Assembly (NCBI GenBank): GCA_036257565.1 | Contig: DATAFH010000015.1 | Coordinates: 1-34,472, forward strand | Reading direction: 5' to 3' | DNA length: 34,472 nucleotides | From: DASSUW01 sp036257565 | GTDB taxonomy: Bacteria; Actinomycetota; Thermoleophilia; Solirubrobacterales; Solirubrobacteraceae | Shown here: one piece after another, positions 7,126 through 14,745 of the stretch | How the letters are laid out: each line of letters begins with the position of its first letter | Position numbering within the stretch: position 1 is the stretch's first letter | The notes under the pieces: generated by a model | Databases searched by the model: none | The model's input: only the letters and a program-made list of their open reading frames with translations | Told to the model about the DNA's origin: nothing | Program-made: the position numbers and the translations under genes

Positions 7126-7934
7126 GGCTCGAGGGAAGGATCGCCGTCGTCACCGGCGGCGGCTCGGGCATCGGCGAAGCGATCTGCCGCCGCTTCGCCG
7201 CGGACGGAGCCACGGTCGCGGCGCTCGACGTTCGGCTCGACGCGGCCGAGCAGACGATCGCCGCGATCGGATCGGGCCTCGCACTGCACGCCGACGTGAG
7301 CGACAGCGCCGCGGTCGATGGTGCGCTCGCGCGGGTGCAGCGCGAGCTGGGCGCGATTGACATCCTTGTCAACAACGCCGGCGCCGTGGGCGCAGCTCAC
7401 CTGCAGCGCGTCATGCCGCTGCTCGAGGCCCAGCGGCTCGAGGCGCTGTCCGGCGCGGTCCAGACGCCGCTCGACGCGCTCGTGCGGCTGAGCGACGACG
7501 AGTGGCGCCGGCTGCTGGCCGTGCACCTCGACGGTACGTTCTTCTGCACGCGCGCGGCGGCACGGCTGATGGCGCCGCGCGGGGTCGGCGTGATCGTGAA
7601 CATGGCCTCCGTGTGCGGGCTTGAGGGCTGCGCCGGCCACCCGCACTACTCGGCCGCCAAGGCTGGGATCCTGGGGTTCACCAAGGCGGTCGCGAAGGAG
7701 CTGATCGTGCAGGGGATCCGCGTGAACGCCGTGGCGCCGGGGCATGTGGACACCAGCACGCTCAAGGGCGAGCTGGACGAAAGCCGGCGGGTGATCGCCA
7801 GCCAGACGCCGGCCGGCCGGCTGGCGCGACCGGAGGAGATCGCGGCGACCGCGGCGTTCCTGGCCTCCGACGACGCCACGTACTTCGTCGGGGCTACTCT
7901 CGGCCCGAACGGCGGCCTCGTCACGGCGGTGTGA
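7122..7934 (+). CDS. Short-chain dehydrogenase/reductase, 270 aa
   Basis: A classical SDR: cofactor loop TGGGSGIG, LDV after the second strand, NNAG, active-site serine in VNMASVCG and YSAAK as the catalytic Tyr-Lys. Compared with typical 250-residue SDRs it has an extra segment after NNAG (GAAHLQRVMPLLEAQRLEAL and following residues), which would lie near the substrate pocket. The GTG start overlaps the adh stop (GTGA), so the two are coupled and probably act in succession on one substrate, for example a second oxidation of a hydroxy compound. Substrate unknown. It converges on another SDR across a 56-base gap. Confidence 0.9.
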   Translation: MRLEGRIAVVTGGGSGIGEAICRRFAADGATVAALDVRLDAAEQTIAAIGSGLALHADVSDSAAVDGALARVQRELGAIDILVNNAGAVGAAHLQRVMPLLEAQRLEALSGAVQTPLDALVRLSDDEWRRLLAVHLDGTFFCTRAAARLMAPRGVGVIVNMASVCGLEGCAGHPHYSAAKAGILGFTKAVAKELIVQGIRVNAVAPGHVDTSTLKGELDESRRVIASQTPAGRLARPEEIAATAAFLASDDATYFVGATLGPNGGLVTAV

Positions 7935-7947
7935 CGCGACCGGGGGG

Positions 7948-7982
7948 CAACGGGCCATTCCGTGTGGAGCGATGTCCCGTTG
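7948..7982. terminator. Possible hairpin between convergent SDR genes
   Basis: CAACGGG (7948-7954) pairs with CCCGTTG (7976-7982) in a 7-bp stem with a 21-base loop. It is the only notable inverted repeat in this 56-base convergent gap. The long loop and missing U-tract make it weak. Confidence 0.3.
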
Positions 7983-7990
7983 GGCAACTC

Positions 7991-8794
7991 CTAGCAGGGC
8001 GCGGCCCATTGCGCGCCGCCGTCGACCGGCAGGATCGATCCGGTCGTGTAGCTCGACCCGTCGCCGGCGAGATACAGCGCCGCGCCGACGATCTCCTCGG
8101 CGCGCCCGGCCCGGCACAGCGGAAACGTCTGCGTCAGCCGCGCGAGCGCGTCCATGTCCCAGGCCCGGGAGATCGTCGTCAGGAACGGCCCCGGCATGAT
8201 CGCGTTCACGCGCACCTTCGGCCCGAGTGCGTGCGCGAACCCCACGGTCAGCGCGTTCAGGCCGGCCTTGGCGGCGGCGTAGGGCACGATGTCGCCGGTC
8301 GGGCGCACGGCGCCTGTGCTCGAGACGTTGATGATTGAGCCGCCCTCCCCCGCGGCCATGCGCTCACCGACGAGCGCGGACAGCCGGAACGGGCCCTTGA
8401 GGTTGACGCCGATGACCTTGTCGAAGAGCTCCTCGGTCACGTCCGCCAGCGCCGAGTACTGCGGGGAAACGCCGGCGTTGTTGACGAGGATGTCCACGCG
8501 GCCGAACTCGCCGTAGGCCGCGTCGACGAGTCGTCCGATCTCGTCCCAGCGGCCGACGTGGCACGCCTGCCCGAGCGCCCGCCCGCCGGCCGAGCGCAGC
8601 TCCTCCGCCACCTCGCGGCACGCGTCCGCCTTGCGGCTGGCCACGATCACGTCGGCCCCGGCGGACGAGAACGCGCGCGAGATGGCGAGCCCGAGGCCGC
8701 GCGTGCCGCCGGTGACGAGCGCGACGCGGCCGGAGAGGTCGAACGGCCCGCGCGCCTCGCGCAGCTCCTTCGCGTCTGGCGGTGTCCGGCTCAC
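7991..8794 (-). CDS. Short-chain dehydrogenase/reductase, 267 aa
   Basis: Classical SDR with an N-terminal extension (about 20 residues before LSGRVALVTGG). Motifs: TGGTRGLG cofactor loop, NNAG, serine in INVSSTGA and YAAAK. The SRKAD after the second strand suggests NADP(H) preference through the basic residue. C-terminal PVDGGAQW is the family's usual closing strand. Its GTG start overlaps the stop of the metallo-beta-lactamase-fold gene (GTGA), forming a two-gene operon. It resembles the gluconate/3-oxoacyl reductase-like SDRs often found in CoA catabolic clusters. Reduction of a 3-oxoacyl-CoA to 3-hydroxyacyl-CoA for PHA is possible but not demonstrated by any motif. Confidence 0.88.
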   Translation of the reverse strand: MSRTPPDAKELREARGPFDLSGRVALVTGGTRGLGLAISRAFSSAGADVIVASRKADACREVAEELRSAGGRALGQACHVGRWDEIGRLVDAAYGEFGRVDILVNNAGVSPQYSALADVTEELFDKVIGVNLKGPFRLSALVGERMAAGEGGSIINVSSTGAVRPTGDIVPYAAAKAGLNALTVGFAHALGPKVRVNAIMPGPFLTTISRAWDMDALARLTQTFPLCRAGRAEEIVGAALYLAGDGSSYTTGSILPVDGGAQWAAPC

Positions 8795-9828
8795 CGGCGG
8801 CCCGCGCAGTCCGGGACCGGCCGGCGGCGTGGCCGCCGGCGCGGAGCCGTCGCCGCGCGGCCGACACCGGTCAGCTCGAACACCGAGCCGCCGTCGCCGA
8901 CCCGCTCGGCCACGGCGCCGGCGCTCAGCAGCAGCTCGAGGTTGCCGACGACCTCCCACACGACCAGCAGCGGCTGCTGCATGAGCGTCCGCTCGGGCCA
9001 CAGCCCGCCGGCGACCTCGAACGCCGTCCGCGGGCCCGCGTCCAGGACGGCGAGGATCCGCTCGCAGCGGCGGACGTGGTCGCGCAGCCGCGCCTGCACC
9101 AGCCGCCGGTGATCGGTGACCGGAGCGCCGTGCCCGGTCAGCAGCCGGGCGAGCGGCATCTCCTGCGTCCGCTCGAGGTTCTCCAGGTAGCGCAGCCGGG
9201 AGCGCGCGCGGCCGTCCTGCGCCCGGTCGGGCGCGCAGATCTCCGTGTTCGAAGAGATCGCCGCCAGGAGGTGGTCGCCGGCGAAGGCGATCGCGTCGCG
9301 GTCGTCGACGAACAGCGTGTCCGTGGTGCTGTGGCCCGGTCGCGCGAGGACCTGCAGGCTGCGCCCGCCGGCCGCCACGCGGTCGCCGTCGAGGAGCCGC
9401 ACGTCGGCCTGGAAGTCTTCGGTCGTGGCGCGGATGAAATCCCAGAAGTCCTCGCTGTCGGCGACGACCTGGTCCGGCACGCCGTGATGCGTCATCAGGG
9501 CGCGGGCGAACCGTCGGTCGTCCTCGACCTCGGCGCCGTAGCGCGCGCCATAGTCGGCGATCCGGTCGAGCACGGCCACGGTCGCCCCCGCCCGGCGCTG
9601 GATCGTCGCGGCGAGGCCGACGTGGTCGAGGTGGTGATGGGTCGCGAGCACCAGTTCGATGTCCTCGACCCGGAGCCCCTCCCGACGCAGGCCGGCCTCG
9701 AGCGCCGCGAGCGCGTCGTCGTCGCGCGGCCCGGTGTCGATCAGCGTCACCGGATCGCCGGGCAGCAGCCATGCGTTGACCGATCCGACGTGCGCGAGGG
9801 GGAGCGGGATGGCGACGGGAGCGCGCAT
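8791..9828 (-). CDS. Metallo-beta-lactamase-fold hydrolase with C-terminal winged helix, 345 aa
   Basis: A probable thioesterase or lactone/ester hydrolase. The dinuclear metal motif HHHLDH (HxHxDH, about residues 64-69) is complete; later ligands are GHSTTD, the aspartate in AFAGDHLL and the histidine in LTGHGAP. The last third (QARLRDHVRRCERILAVLDA onward) resembles the winged-helix domain found in LACTB2-like proteins. The extreme C-terminus is arginine/proline-rich, possibly an unstructured tail. The start codon touches a perfect copy of the regulon operator, with a -10-like element about 11 bases upstream, implying a very short or absent leader. It may release CoA or open a lactone in the pathway; no residue pins the substrate. 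Confidence 0.87.
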   Translation of the reverse strand: MRAPVAIPLPLAHVGSVNAWLLPGDPVTLIDTGPRDDDALAALEAGLRREGLRVEDIELVLATHHHLDHVGLAATIQRRAGATVAVLDRIADYGARYGAEVEDDRRFARALMTHHGVPDQVVADSEDFWDFIRATTEDFQADVRLLDGDRVAAGGRSLQVLARPGHSTTDTLFVDDRDAIAFAGDHLLAAISSNTEICAPDRAQDGRARSRLRYLENLERTQEMPLARLLTGHGAPVTDHRRLVQARLRDHVRRCERILAVLDAGPRTAFEVAGGLWPERTLMQQPLLVVWEVVGNLELLLSAGAVAERVGDGGSVFELTGVGRAATAPRRRPRRRPVPDCAGRR

Positions 9829-9840
9829 GAACTGAGTTCA
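9828..9840 (-). promoter_or_regulatory. Regulon operator O3, perfect inverted repeat
   Basis: TGAACT-G-AGTTCA, 12 of 12 positions and perfectly symmetric. It begins on the last base of the MBL start codon. On the minus strand AATACT (9845-9840) is a plausible -10, so the operator covers the transcription start and the leader would be only a few bases. No good -35 was seen. Confidence 0.75.
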
Positions 9841-9894
9841 GTATTGCAGATCGGCGCGGTCCTGTGCGCGACCATCATCATGACGCAGTATCGC

Positions 9895-9922
9895 TTGCCA
9901 TTCGGCGGGACGCCTGTATGAT
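9895..9922 (+). promoter_or_regulatory. Promoter of the crotonase/acyl-CoA dehydrogenase operon
   Basis: TTGCCA (9895-9900), 16-base spacer, TATGAT (9917-9922). The start is expected near 9929, inside the operator at 9927-9939. The leader of about 36 bases contains GGAGCGAGGA just before the ATG. Confidence 0.65.
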
Positions 9923-9926
9923 TAGT

Positions 9927-9939
9927 TGAAGTCAGTTCG
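9927..9939 (+). promoter_or_regulatory. Regulon operator O4
   Basis: TGAAGTCAGTTCG, 10 of 12 positions. Located directly after the -10 and over the predicted transcription start, a typical repressor position. Confidence 0.6.
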
Positions 9940-9964
9940 GTAAAGTCTCAGATCGGAGCGAGGA

Positions 9965-10786
9965 ATGTCCTTGGAAGCCCAGTTGAACGGAGCCACGGCG
10001 ACGGAGGAGTTCGTGCAGTACCGCGTCGCCGACGGGGTCTGCACGATCTGGCTGAACCGGCCCGAGGTGATGAACTGCGTCAACTGGGGGCTGCTGACGC
10101 AGCTGGGCGCGGCGCTGGACCGCGCCGAGGCCGACGACGCGGTCCGCGTCGTGCTCATCCGCGGCCGCGGCGGCACCTTCTGCGCGGGCGCCGACCTCAA
10201 CATGCTCGACGCCGAGTTCCTCGGCACGACCAACAACTCGGTCCGGATCGCGCAGGTGTCGGCGCGCACGTTCGACCGCGCGTTCAACCTGGCGAAGCCG
10301 ACCGTCGCCGTGGTCGAGGGCTACGCCGTCGCCGGCGGCTTCGAGCTGATGATCTCGTGCGACTTCGCCGTCGTCTCGGACGACGCCAAGATCGGCGACT
10401 TCCACATCCGCCGCGCGCTGTTCGGCGGCGCCGGGCCGATCTACCGCCTCCCGCGCTACATCGGCCTGCGCAAGACCAAGGAGCTGCTGCTCACCGGCAA
10501 GCTGCTGTCCGGCAAGCAGTGCGAGGAGTGGGGGCTGGCCAACGTCTCCGCGCCGCCGGAGGAGCTCGACGACGCGATCGCCGACTTCGTGGCGCCGATG
10601 ATCGACAAGAGCGCGTTCACGATGCGCATCACGAAGCTCGCCGCCAACCGGGGCCTCGACGGCGACACCGAGACGCTGATCGCGCTCGAGAGCATGACCT
10701 GCAACGTCGCGCACCAGTCCCAGGACGCGCGCGAGGGCGTGCAGGCCTTCCTCGAGAAGCGCGATCCGGTCTGGTCGCACCGCTAG
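9965..10786 (+). CDS. Enoyl-CoA hydratase/isomerase (crotonase) family protein, divergent active site, 273 aa
   Basis: Crotonase fold acting on an acyl-CoA. Oxyanion-hole segments are FCAGADL and VAGGFELMISCD. The first catalytic glutamate of classical hydratases is present (Glu127 in GGFE), but the position 20 residues later, normally the second glutamate in a PE motif, is histidine (Phe-His, about 147, in GDFHIRRALFGG). The enzyme may therefore not be a simple hydratase; isomerase, hydrolase or C-C bond chemistry are alternatives. A strong Shine-Dalgarno precedes the ATG. It is followed 10 bases later by an acyl-CoA dehydrogenase, so the two probably act on the same CoA ester. Family firm, reaction uncertain. 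Confidence 0.88.
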   Translation: MSLEAQLNGATATEEFVQYRVADGVCTIWLNRPEVMNCVNWGLLTQLGAALDRAEADDAVRVVLIRGRGGTFCAGADLNMLDAEFLGTTNNSVRIAQVSARTFDRAFNLAKPTVAVVEGYAVAGGFELMISCDFAVVSDDAKIGDFHIRRALFGGAGPIYRLPRYIGLRKTKELLLTGKLLSGKQCEEWGLANVSAPPEELDDAIADFVAPMIDKSAFTMRITKLAANRGLDGDTETLIALESMTCNVAHQSQDAREGVQAFLEKRDPVWSHR

Positions 10787-10796
10787 TCGCCAGGCC

Positions 10797-12026
10797 ATGG
10801 ACTTCGCCTTCGACGCCACCACGCTGGACCTGCGGGAGCGGCTGCTCGCGTTCATGGACGAGTGCGTCTACCCGGCCGAGCCGCGCTTCCGCGAGGAGGT
10901 CGCGCGCTCCGCGGACCCCTGGGGTACGCCGCCCGTGATCGAGGAGCTCAAGGTCCGAGCGCGCGCTGGGGGCCTCTGGAACCTGTTCCTTCCGCCGATG
11001 CACGACGGTGGCGCCGGGCTGACCAACCTGCAGTACGCGCCGCTCGCCGAGATCACCGGCCGCAGCCCGTGGATGGCTCCGGAGGCGATCAACTGCGCGG
11101 CGCCCGACACCGGGAACATGGAGCTGCTCTCGCTCTTCGGCACGCCGGGGCAGAAGGCGCGCTGGCTGGATCCGCTCTTGGACGGGCGGATCCGGTCGGC
11201 GTTCTCCATGACCGAGCCCGACGTCGCATCGTCGGACGCGACCAACATCGCGACGCGGATCGAGCGCGACGGCGACCACTACGTCGTCAACGGGCGCAAG
11301 TGGTGGACCTCCGGGGCGATGTCGCCGCGCTGCGAGCTGCTGATCGTGATGGGCGTGACCGATCCCGACGCCGAGCGGCACCGGCGCCAGAGCATGATCC
11401 TGGTGCCGAGGGGGACGCCGGGCGTCCATGTCGTGCGCTCGACGAGCCTGTTCGGGTACGACGACGGACCGCACGGCGGCCACGCCGAGATCGTCTACGA
11501 CGACGTCCGCGTGCCGGCCGCGAACCTGCTCGGTGCAGAGGGCGAGGGCTTCCGGCTCGCGCAGGAGCGGCTCGGGCCAGGGCGCATCCACCACGCGATG
11601 CGGGCGATCGGGATGGCCGAGCGCGCGCTGGAGATGCTGTGCCGTCGGACCGCCGCGCGCTCGACCTTCGGCCGCCCGATCATCGACCACGGCGTCGTGC
11701 AGCGCTGGATCTCCGAGGCGCGGGTGAGGATCGAGCAGGTGCGCCTGCTCGTGCTCAAGACCGCGTGGCTGATGGACACCGTCGGCAACCGCGGGGCCCG
11801 GATCGAGGTCTCGGCGATCAAGGTCGCCGCGCCGGAGGTCGCCACCTGGGTGATCGATCGCGCGATCCAGGCGCACGGCGGCGCCGGCGTGTCCCAGGAC
11901 CACGTGCTCGCCGAGCTCTACGCGGTCGCGCGCATCCTGCAGATCGCCGACGGGCCCGACGAGGTCCACCACATGGCGATCGCCCGGCGCGAGACGCGGC
12001 GGTATCGCGAGCCAGTCGCGGTCTGA
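10797..12026 (+). CDS. Acyl-CoA dehydrogenase, ACAD10/ACAD11-like, 409 aa
   Basis: FAD-dependent acyl-CoA dehydrogenase fold: N-terminal helical domain, SMTEPDVASSDATN around the flavin and substrate, ERDGDHYVVNGRKWW in the beta domain, LGPGRIHHAMRAIGMAERAL and IQAHGGAGVSQD in the C-terminal domain. The last helix reads ADGPDEVHHMAIAR, the signature I associate with the ACAD10/ACAD11 branch rather than the YEGT-E-IQ of classical short-chain enzymes. Members of this branch work with an APH-type kinase on 4-hydroxyacyl-CoA (mammalian ACAD10/11; LvaC with LvaA in Pseudomonas putida). Such a kinase is encoded at 13663-14745, supporting that role here. Length is normal. Assignment to the branch is by eye. 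Confidence 0.88.
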   Translation: MDFAFDATTLDLRERLLAFMDECVYPAEPRFREEVARSADPWGTPPVIEELKVRARAGGLWNLFLPPMHDGGAGLTNLQYAPLAEITGRSPWMAPEAINCAAPDTGNMELLSLFGTPGQKARWLDPLLDGRIRSAFSMTEPDVASSDATNIATRIERDGDHYVVNGRKWWTSGAMSPRCELLIVMGVTDPDAERHRRQSMILVPRGTPGVHVVRSTSLFGYDDGPHGGHAEIVYDDVRVPAANLLGAEGEGFRLAQERLGPGRIHHAMRAIGMAERALEMLCRRTAARSTFGRPIIDHGVVQRWISEARVRIEQVRLLVLKTAWLMDTVGNRGARIEVSAIKVAAPEVATWVIDRAIQAHGGAGVSQDHVLAELYAVARILQIADGPDEVHHMAIARRETRRYREPVAV

Positions 12027-12035
12027 GCCGCGCGG

Positions 12036-12746
12036 CTAGCGCTTCGCAGCGCGGGCGCGCTTCCGGCCGCCCGTCGCCGCGACCGGGCCCGACGGGAGCG
12101 GCAGGCCGGCCACCGCGAGGCAGCGTGCGACGTAGAAGTCGGCCACCTCGGCGAGCGACAGCCCTGCGCGGGGGCGGTACCAGTGGAAGACGCTGTTGTA
12201 GAGCCCGAGGATCGCGCGCGCCAGCAGGCGCGGCTCGGCCTCGGGGATCGTGCCCTGCTCCATTCCGCGGGTCAGGAACGCGGCCCACTTGAACTCGAGG
12301 TCACGGGTGCGGGCGAGCGCGAGCTGGCGCGCCTCCTCCTCGCGCGCCGACGTGCGGTGCACGCCGACCAGCACCTGCTCGGAGACGAGCAGGCGGTTGC
12401 GGAGGACCTCGCGCTCCGAGAGGTCGAACGCCGCCTGCAGCACGGCGGTGAGCGCCGCCTCGAAGTCCTCGTGCTCACTGGTGATCCGCTCGAATCGCTC
12501 CACCTCCGCCTCGAGCGCCTCGGCCATGATCTCGTAGAGGCAGTGGAGCTTGGACTCGAAGTAGTGATAGAGCGCGGTCGAGCCGATCCCGACGGCGGTC
12601 GCGACGTCGGCCCACTTGCTGTGCTCATAGCCCTCGCGGCCGAACAGCTCGGTCGCGGTCTCGAGGATCGCGGCGCGCTTGCTGCGCGACGACGGGGCTC
12701 CTCGGTTGTTGGATCGTCCGTTGCGCGCTTGGCGTGGTTGAGGCAC
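12036..12746 (-). CDS. TetR-family regulator no. 1, 236 aa
   Basis: N-terminal TetR DNA-binding domain: KRAAILETATELFGREGYEH, KWADVATAVGIGSTALYHYF, then ESKLHCLYEIM leading into the ligand-binding domain. The C-terminus is basic (RKRARAAKR). It is closely similar along its whole length to the TetR at 18663-19310: the recognition region TALYHYFESK is identical, and RTRDLEF, ARAILGLYNS and HWYRP recur. The two probably recognise the same DNA. A GTG start at 12746 is chosen because AAGAAGGA lies just upstream. The gene is divergent from an SDR, with a variant operator in its leader, suggesting autoregulation. Ligand is probably an acyl-CoA pathway intermediate (inference). Confidence 0.92.
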   Translation of the reverse strand: MPQPRQARNGRSNNRGAPSSRSKRAAILETATELFGREGYEHSKWADVATAVGIGSTALYHYFESKLHCLYEIMAEALEAEVERFERITSEHEDFEAALTAVLQAAFDLSEREVLRNRLLVSEQVLVGVHRTSAREEEARQLALARTRDLEFKWAAFLTRGMEQGTIPEAEPRLLARAILGLYNSVFHWYRPRAGLSLAEVADFYVARCLAVAGLPLPSGPVAATGGRKRARAAKR

Positions 12747-12757
12747 GAATTCCTTCT

Positions 12758-12771
12758 TGAACTTGAAGTCG
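12758..12771 (-). promoter_or_regulatory. Variant operator O5 in the TetR no. 1 leader
   Basis: TGAACT followed by TGAAGTCG. The left half is a perfect half-site; on the opposite strand it reads CGACTT-CA-AGTTCA, the usual repeat with one extra central base. It may be a weaker autoregulatory site. Confidence 0.4.
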
Positions 12772-12813
12772 TATGGACATTACCAGCGGGGACGGTGTTC
12801 GCCGCCAACGCGG

Positions 12814-12842
12814 TTGAAAGCTGACCATGTCCATGATAGAAC
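12814..12842 (+). promoter_or_regulatory. Promoter of the SDR at 12857
   Basis: TTGAAA (12814-12819), 17-base spacer, TAGAAC (12837-12842). The predicted start is at about 12849, giving a leader of about 8 bases without a Shine-Dalgarno site. Confidence 0.5.
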
Positions 12843-12855
12843 TGAAATGAATTCA
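12843..12855 (+). promoter_or_regulatory. Regulon operator O6
   Basis: TGAAATGAATTCA, 10 of 12 positions, lying between the -10 and the ATG at 12857 and covering the predicted transcription start. Confidence 0.6.
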
Positions 12856-12856
12856 G

Positions 12857-13603
12857 ATGGGTGTAGATAGCCAGGTCATCATCGTCACAGGCGCCAGCTC
12901 CGGCCTCGGCGAGCAGGTCGCACGAGCGCTGGCCGCCGCCGGTGCCACCGCTGTGCTCGCGGCGCGGCGGGTCGACCGGCTCGCGGGGCTCGAGCGCGAG
13001 CTGCCGGGAGTGCAGGCCATCGCGTGCGACGTGACCGATGCAGGCGACCGCGATCGGCTCGTCGAGACCGTGACCGACCGCCACGGCCGCCTCGACGGAC
13101 TCGTCAACAACGCCGGCGTCGGCGCGACCGCGCCGGCCCTGAAGACCAGCAGCGAGGCGTTCGCGCGCGTGCTCGACGTCAACCTCACGGCGCCGTTCGC
13201 GCTCTCCTGCCTGGCCGCGAGCCGGATGCGCGCGAACGGCGGCGGGTCGATCGTCAACGTCGCGTCGGTCATGGGCCTGCGCTCGATCGGCGAGATCCCC
13301 GACGCGGCGTACGTCGCCTCCAAGGCGGGCATGATCGGACTCACGCGCGAGCTCGCCTCGCAGTGGGGCCGCTACGGCATCCGCGTCAACGCGGTGGCAC
13401 CGGGGTTCTTCGCTTCGGAGATGACGGCCGAGCTCGGCGACGACCCGGAGGCGTTTCCCCCGTTCCTGCTCGACCGCACGCCTCTCGGCCGCGGCGGCCG
13501 GGCCGGCGAGCTGGACGAGGCTGTGCTGTTCCTGCTCGGCTCGGGCAGCAGCTTCGTGACCGGCCACGTCCTCAGCGTCGACGGCGGGATGGCCGTGCGA
13601 TGA
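12857..13603 (+). CDS. Short-chain dehydrogenase/reductase, 248 aa
   Basis: Classical SDR of standard length: TGASSGLG cofactor loop, ARRVDRL after the second strand (NADP-type arginine), NNAG, serine in VNVASVMG, YVASK catalytic pair, and SVDGGMAVR at the C-terminus. It stands alone under its own operator-controlled promoter, divergent from TetR no. 1 and convergent with the kinase gene. Resembles 3-oxoacyl reductase/3-hydroxyacyl-CoA dehydrogenase-type SDRs, so it could interconvert 3-oxoacyl- and 3-hydroxyacyl-CoA at the branch to PHA. Specificity cannot be read from the sequence. A 23-codon reading frame starts on its stop codon (ATGA) but is probably not a gene. Confidence 0.9.
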   Translation: MGVDSQVIIVTGASSGLGEQVARALAAAGATAVLAARRVDRLAGLERELPGVQAIACDVTDAGDRDRLVETVTDRHGRLDGLVNNAGVGATAPALKTSSEAFARVLDVNLTAPFALSCLAASRMRANGGGSIVNVASVMGLRSIGEIPDAAYVASKAGMIGLTRELASQWGRYGIRVNAVAPGFFASEMTAELGDDPEAFPPFLLDRTPLGRGGRAGELDEAVLFLLGSGSSFVTGHVLSVDGGMAVR

Positions 13604-13662
13604 ACCGCTCGCTGCCGCAGCCGATCCGGCTCCTCAACCGGCCGCTCGCGATCTGGCGGCTT

Positions 13663-14745
13663 TCACGCTGACAGGCCGACGAGCCGGCGGCCCGCGGCGA
13701 CGAGCGGCGCGACCAGCCGCTGCGCGTCGTCGAAGCCCGAGCCGAGCATCGCACCGCCCGCGGCGCGCGCCGCGATGCCCTGGCACACGACCGCGAGCTT
13801 GAAGAACGCGAACGCCTGGTACCACTCGACGTCCGAGACGTCGAGTCCCGTCCGCGCCGCGTAGCGGCGGACGATCTCCTCCCGCGTCGGGAACCCTTCG
13901 GCCGCCGTGACCGGCGCCATCACGCGCGCCGCGCCGAGCACGGCATCGTCGGTTCCCTCGCTCCAGTAGGCGAGCAGCGTCCCGAGGTCGGTCAGCGGGT
14001 CGCCGAGCGTGCTCATCTCCCAGTCGAGCACCGCGACGATCCGGCCGGGCGCCGTCGGGTGCAGGACGGTGTTGTCGAGCCGGAAGTCGCCGTGGACGAT
14101 CGTCGCGGCGCGCTGCGGCGGGATCGTCCGCACCAACTCGTCGCGCAGCCCGTCGAGCGCGGGCATCTCGCCGGTCTTGGACGCCTCCCACTGCTGCGAC
14201 CAGCGGCGCAGCTGTCGCTCGACGAAGCCGGCCGGTCGGCCGAAGCGCTCCAGGCCGACCGCCGCCGGGTCGACGGCGTGGAGGTCGGCCAGGACGGCGA
14301 CGAGCGTCGCTCCGATCGCCGCCCGCGGCTCGGGCCCGTCCGCGTAGCCCGCCGGTAGCGCGCTGCGGCACACGTGCCCGACCACGCGCTCCATCACGTA
14401 GAAGCTCACGCCCAGCGGCCCGTCGGGGCTTCCGAGGTGCAGGACGCGCGGCACCGGCACGGCGGTGCCCTCCAGCGCGTGCATCACGCGGTGCTCGCGC
14501 ACCATGTCGTGCGCGGTGGGCAGGACATGGCCGAGCGGCGGCCGGCGGAGCACGACCTCGCCGGCGTCGCACGCGACGCGGTAGGTGAGGTTGGACTTGC
14601 CGCCGGAGATCAGCGCGACGTCGCACTCGGCCCAGCGCGGGTCGTGCAGCACGCCGGCGAGCAGCGGGCCGACGACCTCCGGCTCGGCGCCTGTCGTGAT
14701 CGGCTCGAGGCGCTGGGCGGTGGGGTCGTTGAACCCGGTCGCCAT
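13663..14745 (-). CDS. APH-type phosphotransferase (ACAD10/11-associated hydroxyacyl-CoA kinase family), 360 aa
   Basis: A small-molecule kinase with the protein-kinase-like APH fold. LISGGKSNLTYRV (about 46-57) is the nucleotide-loop motif characteristic of the ACAD10/11-associated group; HGDFRLDN carries the catalytic aspartate (about 220) and metal-binding asparagine (225), and LDWEMSTLGDP supplies the second metal aspartate (241). In mammals this domain is fused to ACAD10/11, and in Pseudomonas the separate LvaA phosphorylates 4-hydroxyacyl-CoA before conversion to the 3-hydroxy isomer. Here it is the last gene of an operon with two acyl-CoA dehydrogenases; its ATG overlaps the preceding stop (TGATG). 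Aminoglycoside resistance is unlikely given the context. Reaction inferred from family. Confidence 0.88.
   Translation of the reverse strand: MATGFNDPTAQRLEPITTGAEPEVVGPLLAGVLHDPRWAECDVALISGGKSNLTYRVACDAGEVVLRRPPLGHVLPTAHDMVREHRVMHALEGTAVPVPRVLHLGSPDGPLGVSFYVMERVVGHVCRSALPAGYADGPEPRAAIGATLVAVLADLHAVDPAAVGLERFGRPAGFVERQLRRWSQQWEASKTGEMPALDGLRDELVRTIPPQRAATIVHGDFRLDNTVLHPTAPGRIVAVLDWEMSTLGDPLTDLGTLLAYWSEGTDDAVLGAARVMAPVTAAEGFPTREEIVRRYAARTGLDVSDVEWYQAFAFFKLAVVCQGIAARAAGGAMLGSGFDDAQRLVAPLVAAGRRLVGLSA

Noticed and set aside
12026..12037. AGCCGCGCGGCT palindrome as a terminator between ACAD and TetR no. 1
   Set aside because: Perfect 12-bp palindrome, but it has no loop and no U-tract; a stable hairpin would lose the central pairs. 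Treated as chance in GC-rich DNA.
13600..13671. 23-codon frame (MNRSLPQPIR...) starting on the SDR stop in an ATGA
   Set aside because: The coupling is tempting, but the peptide has no recognisable features, overlaps the end of the kinase gene, and one small frame of this size is expected by chance.
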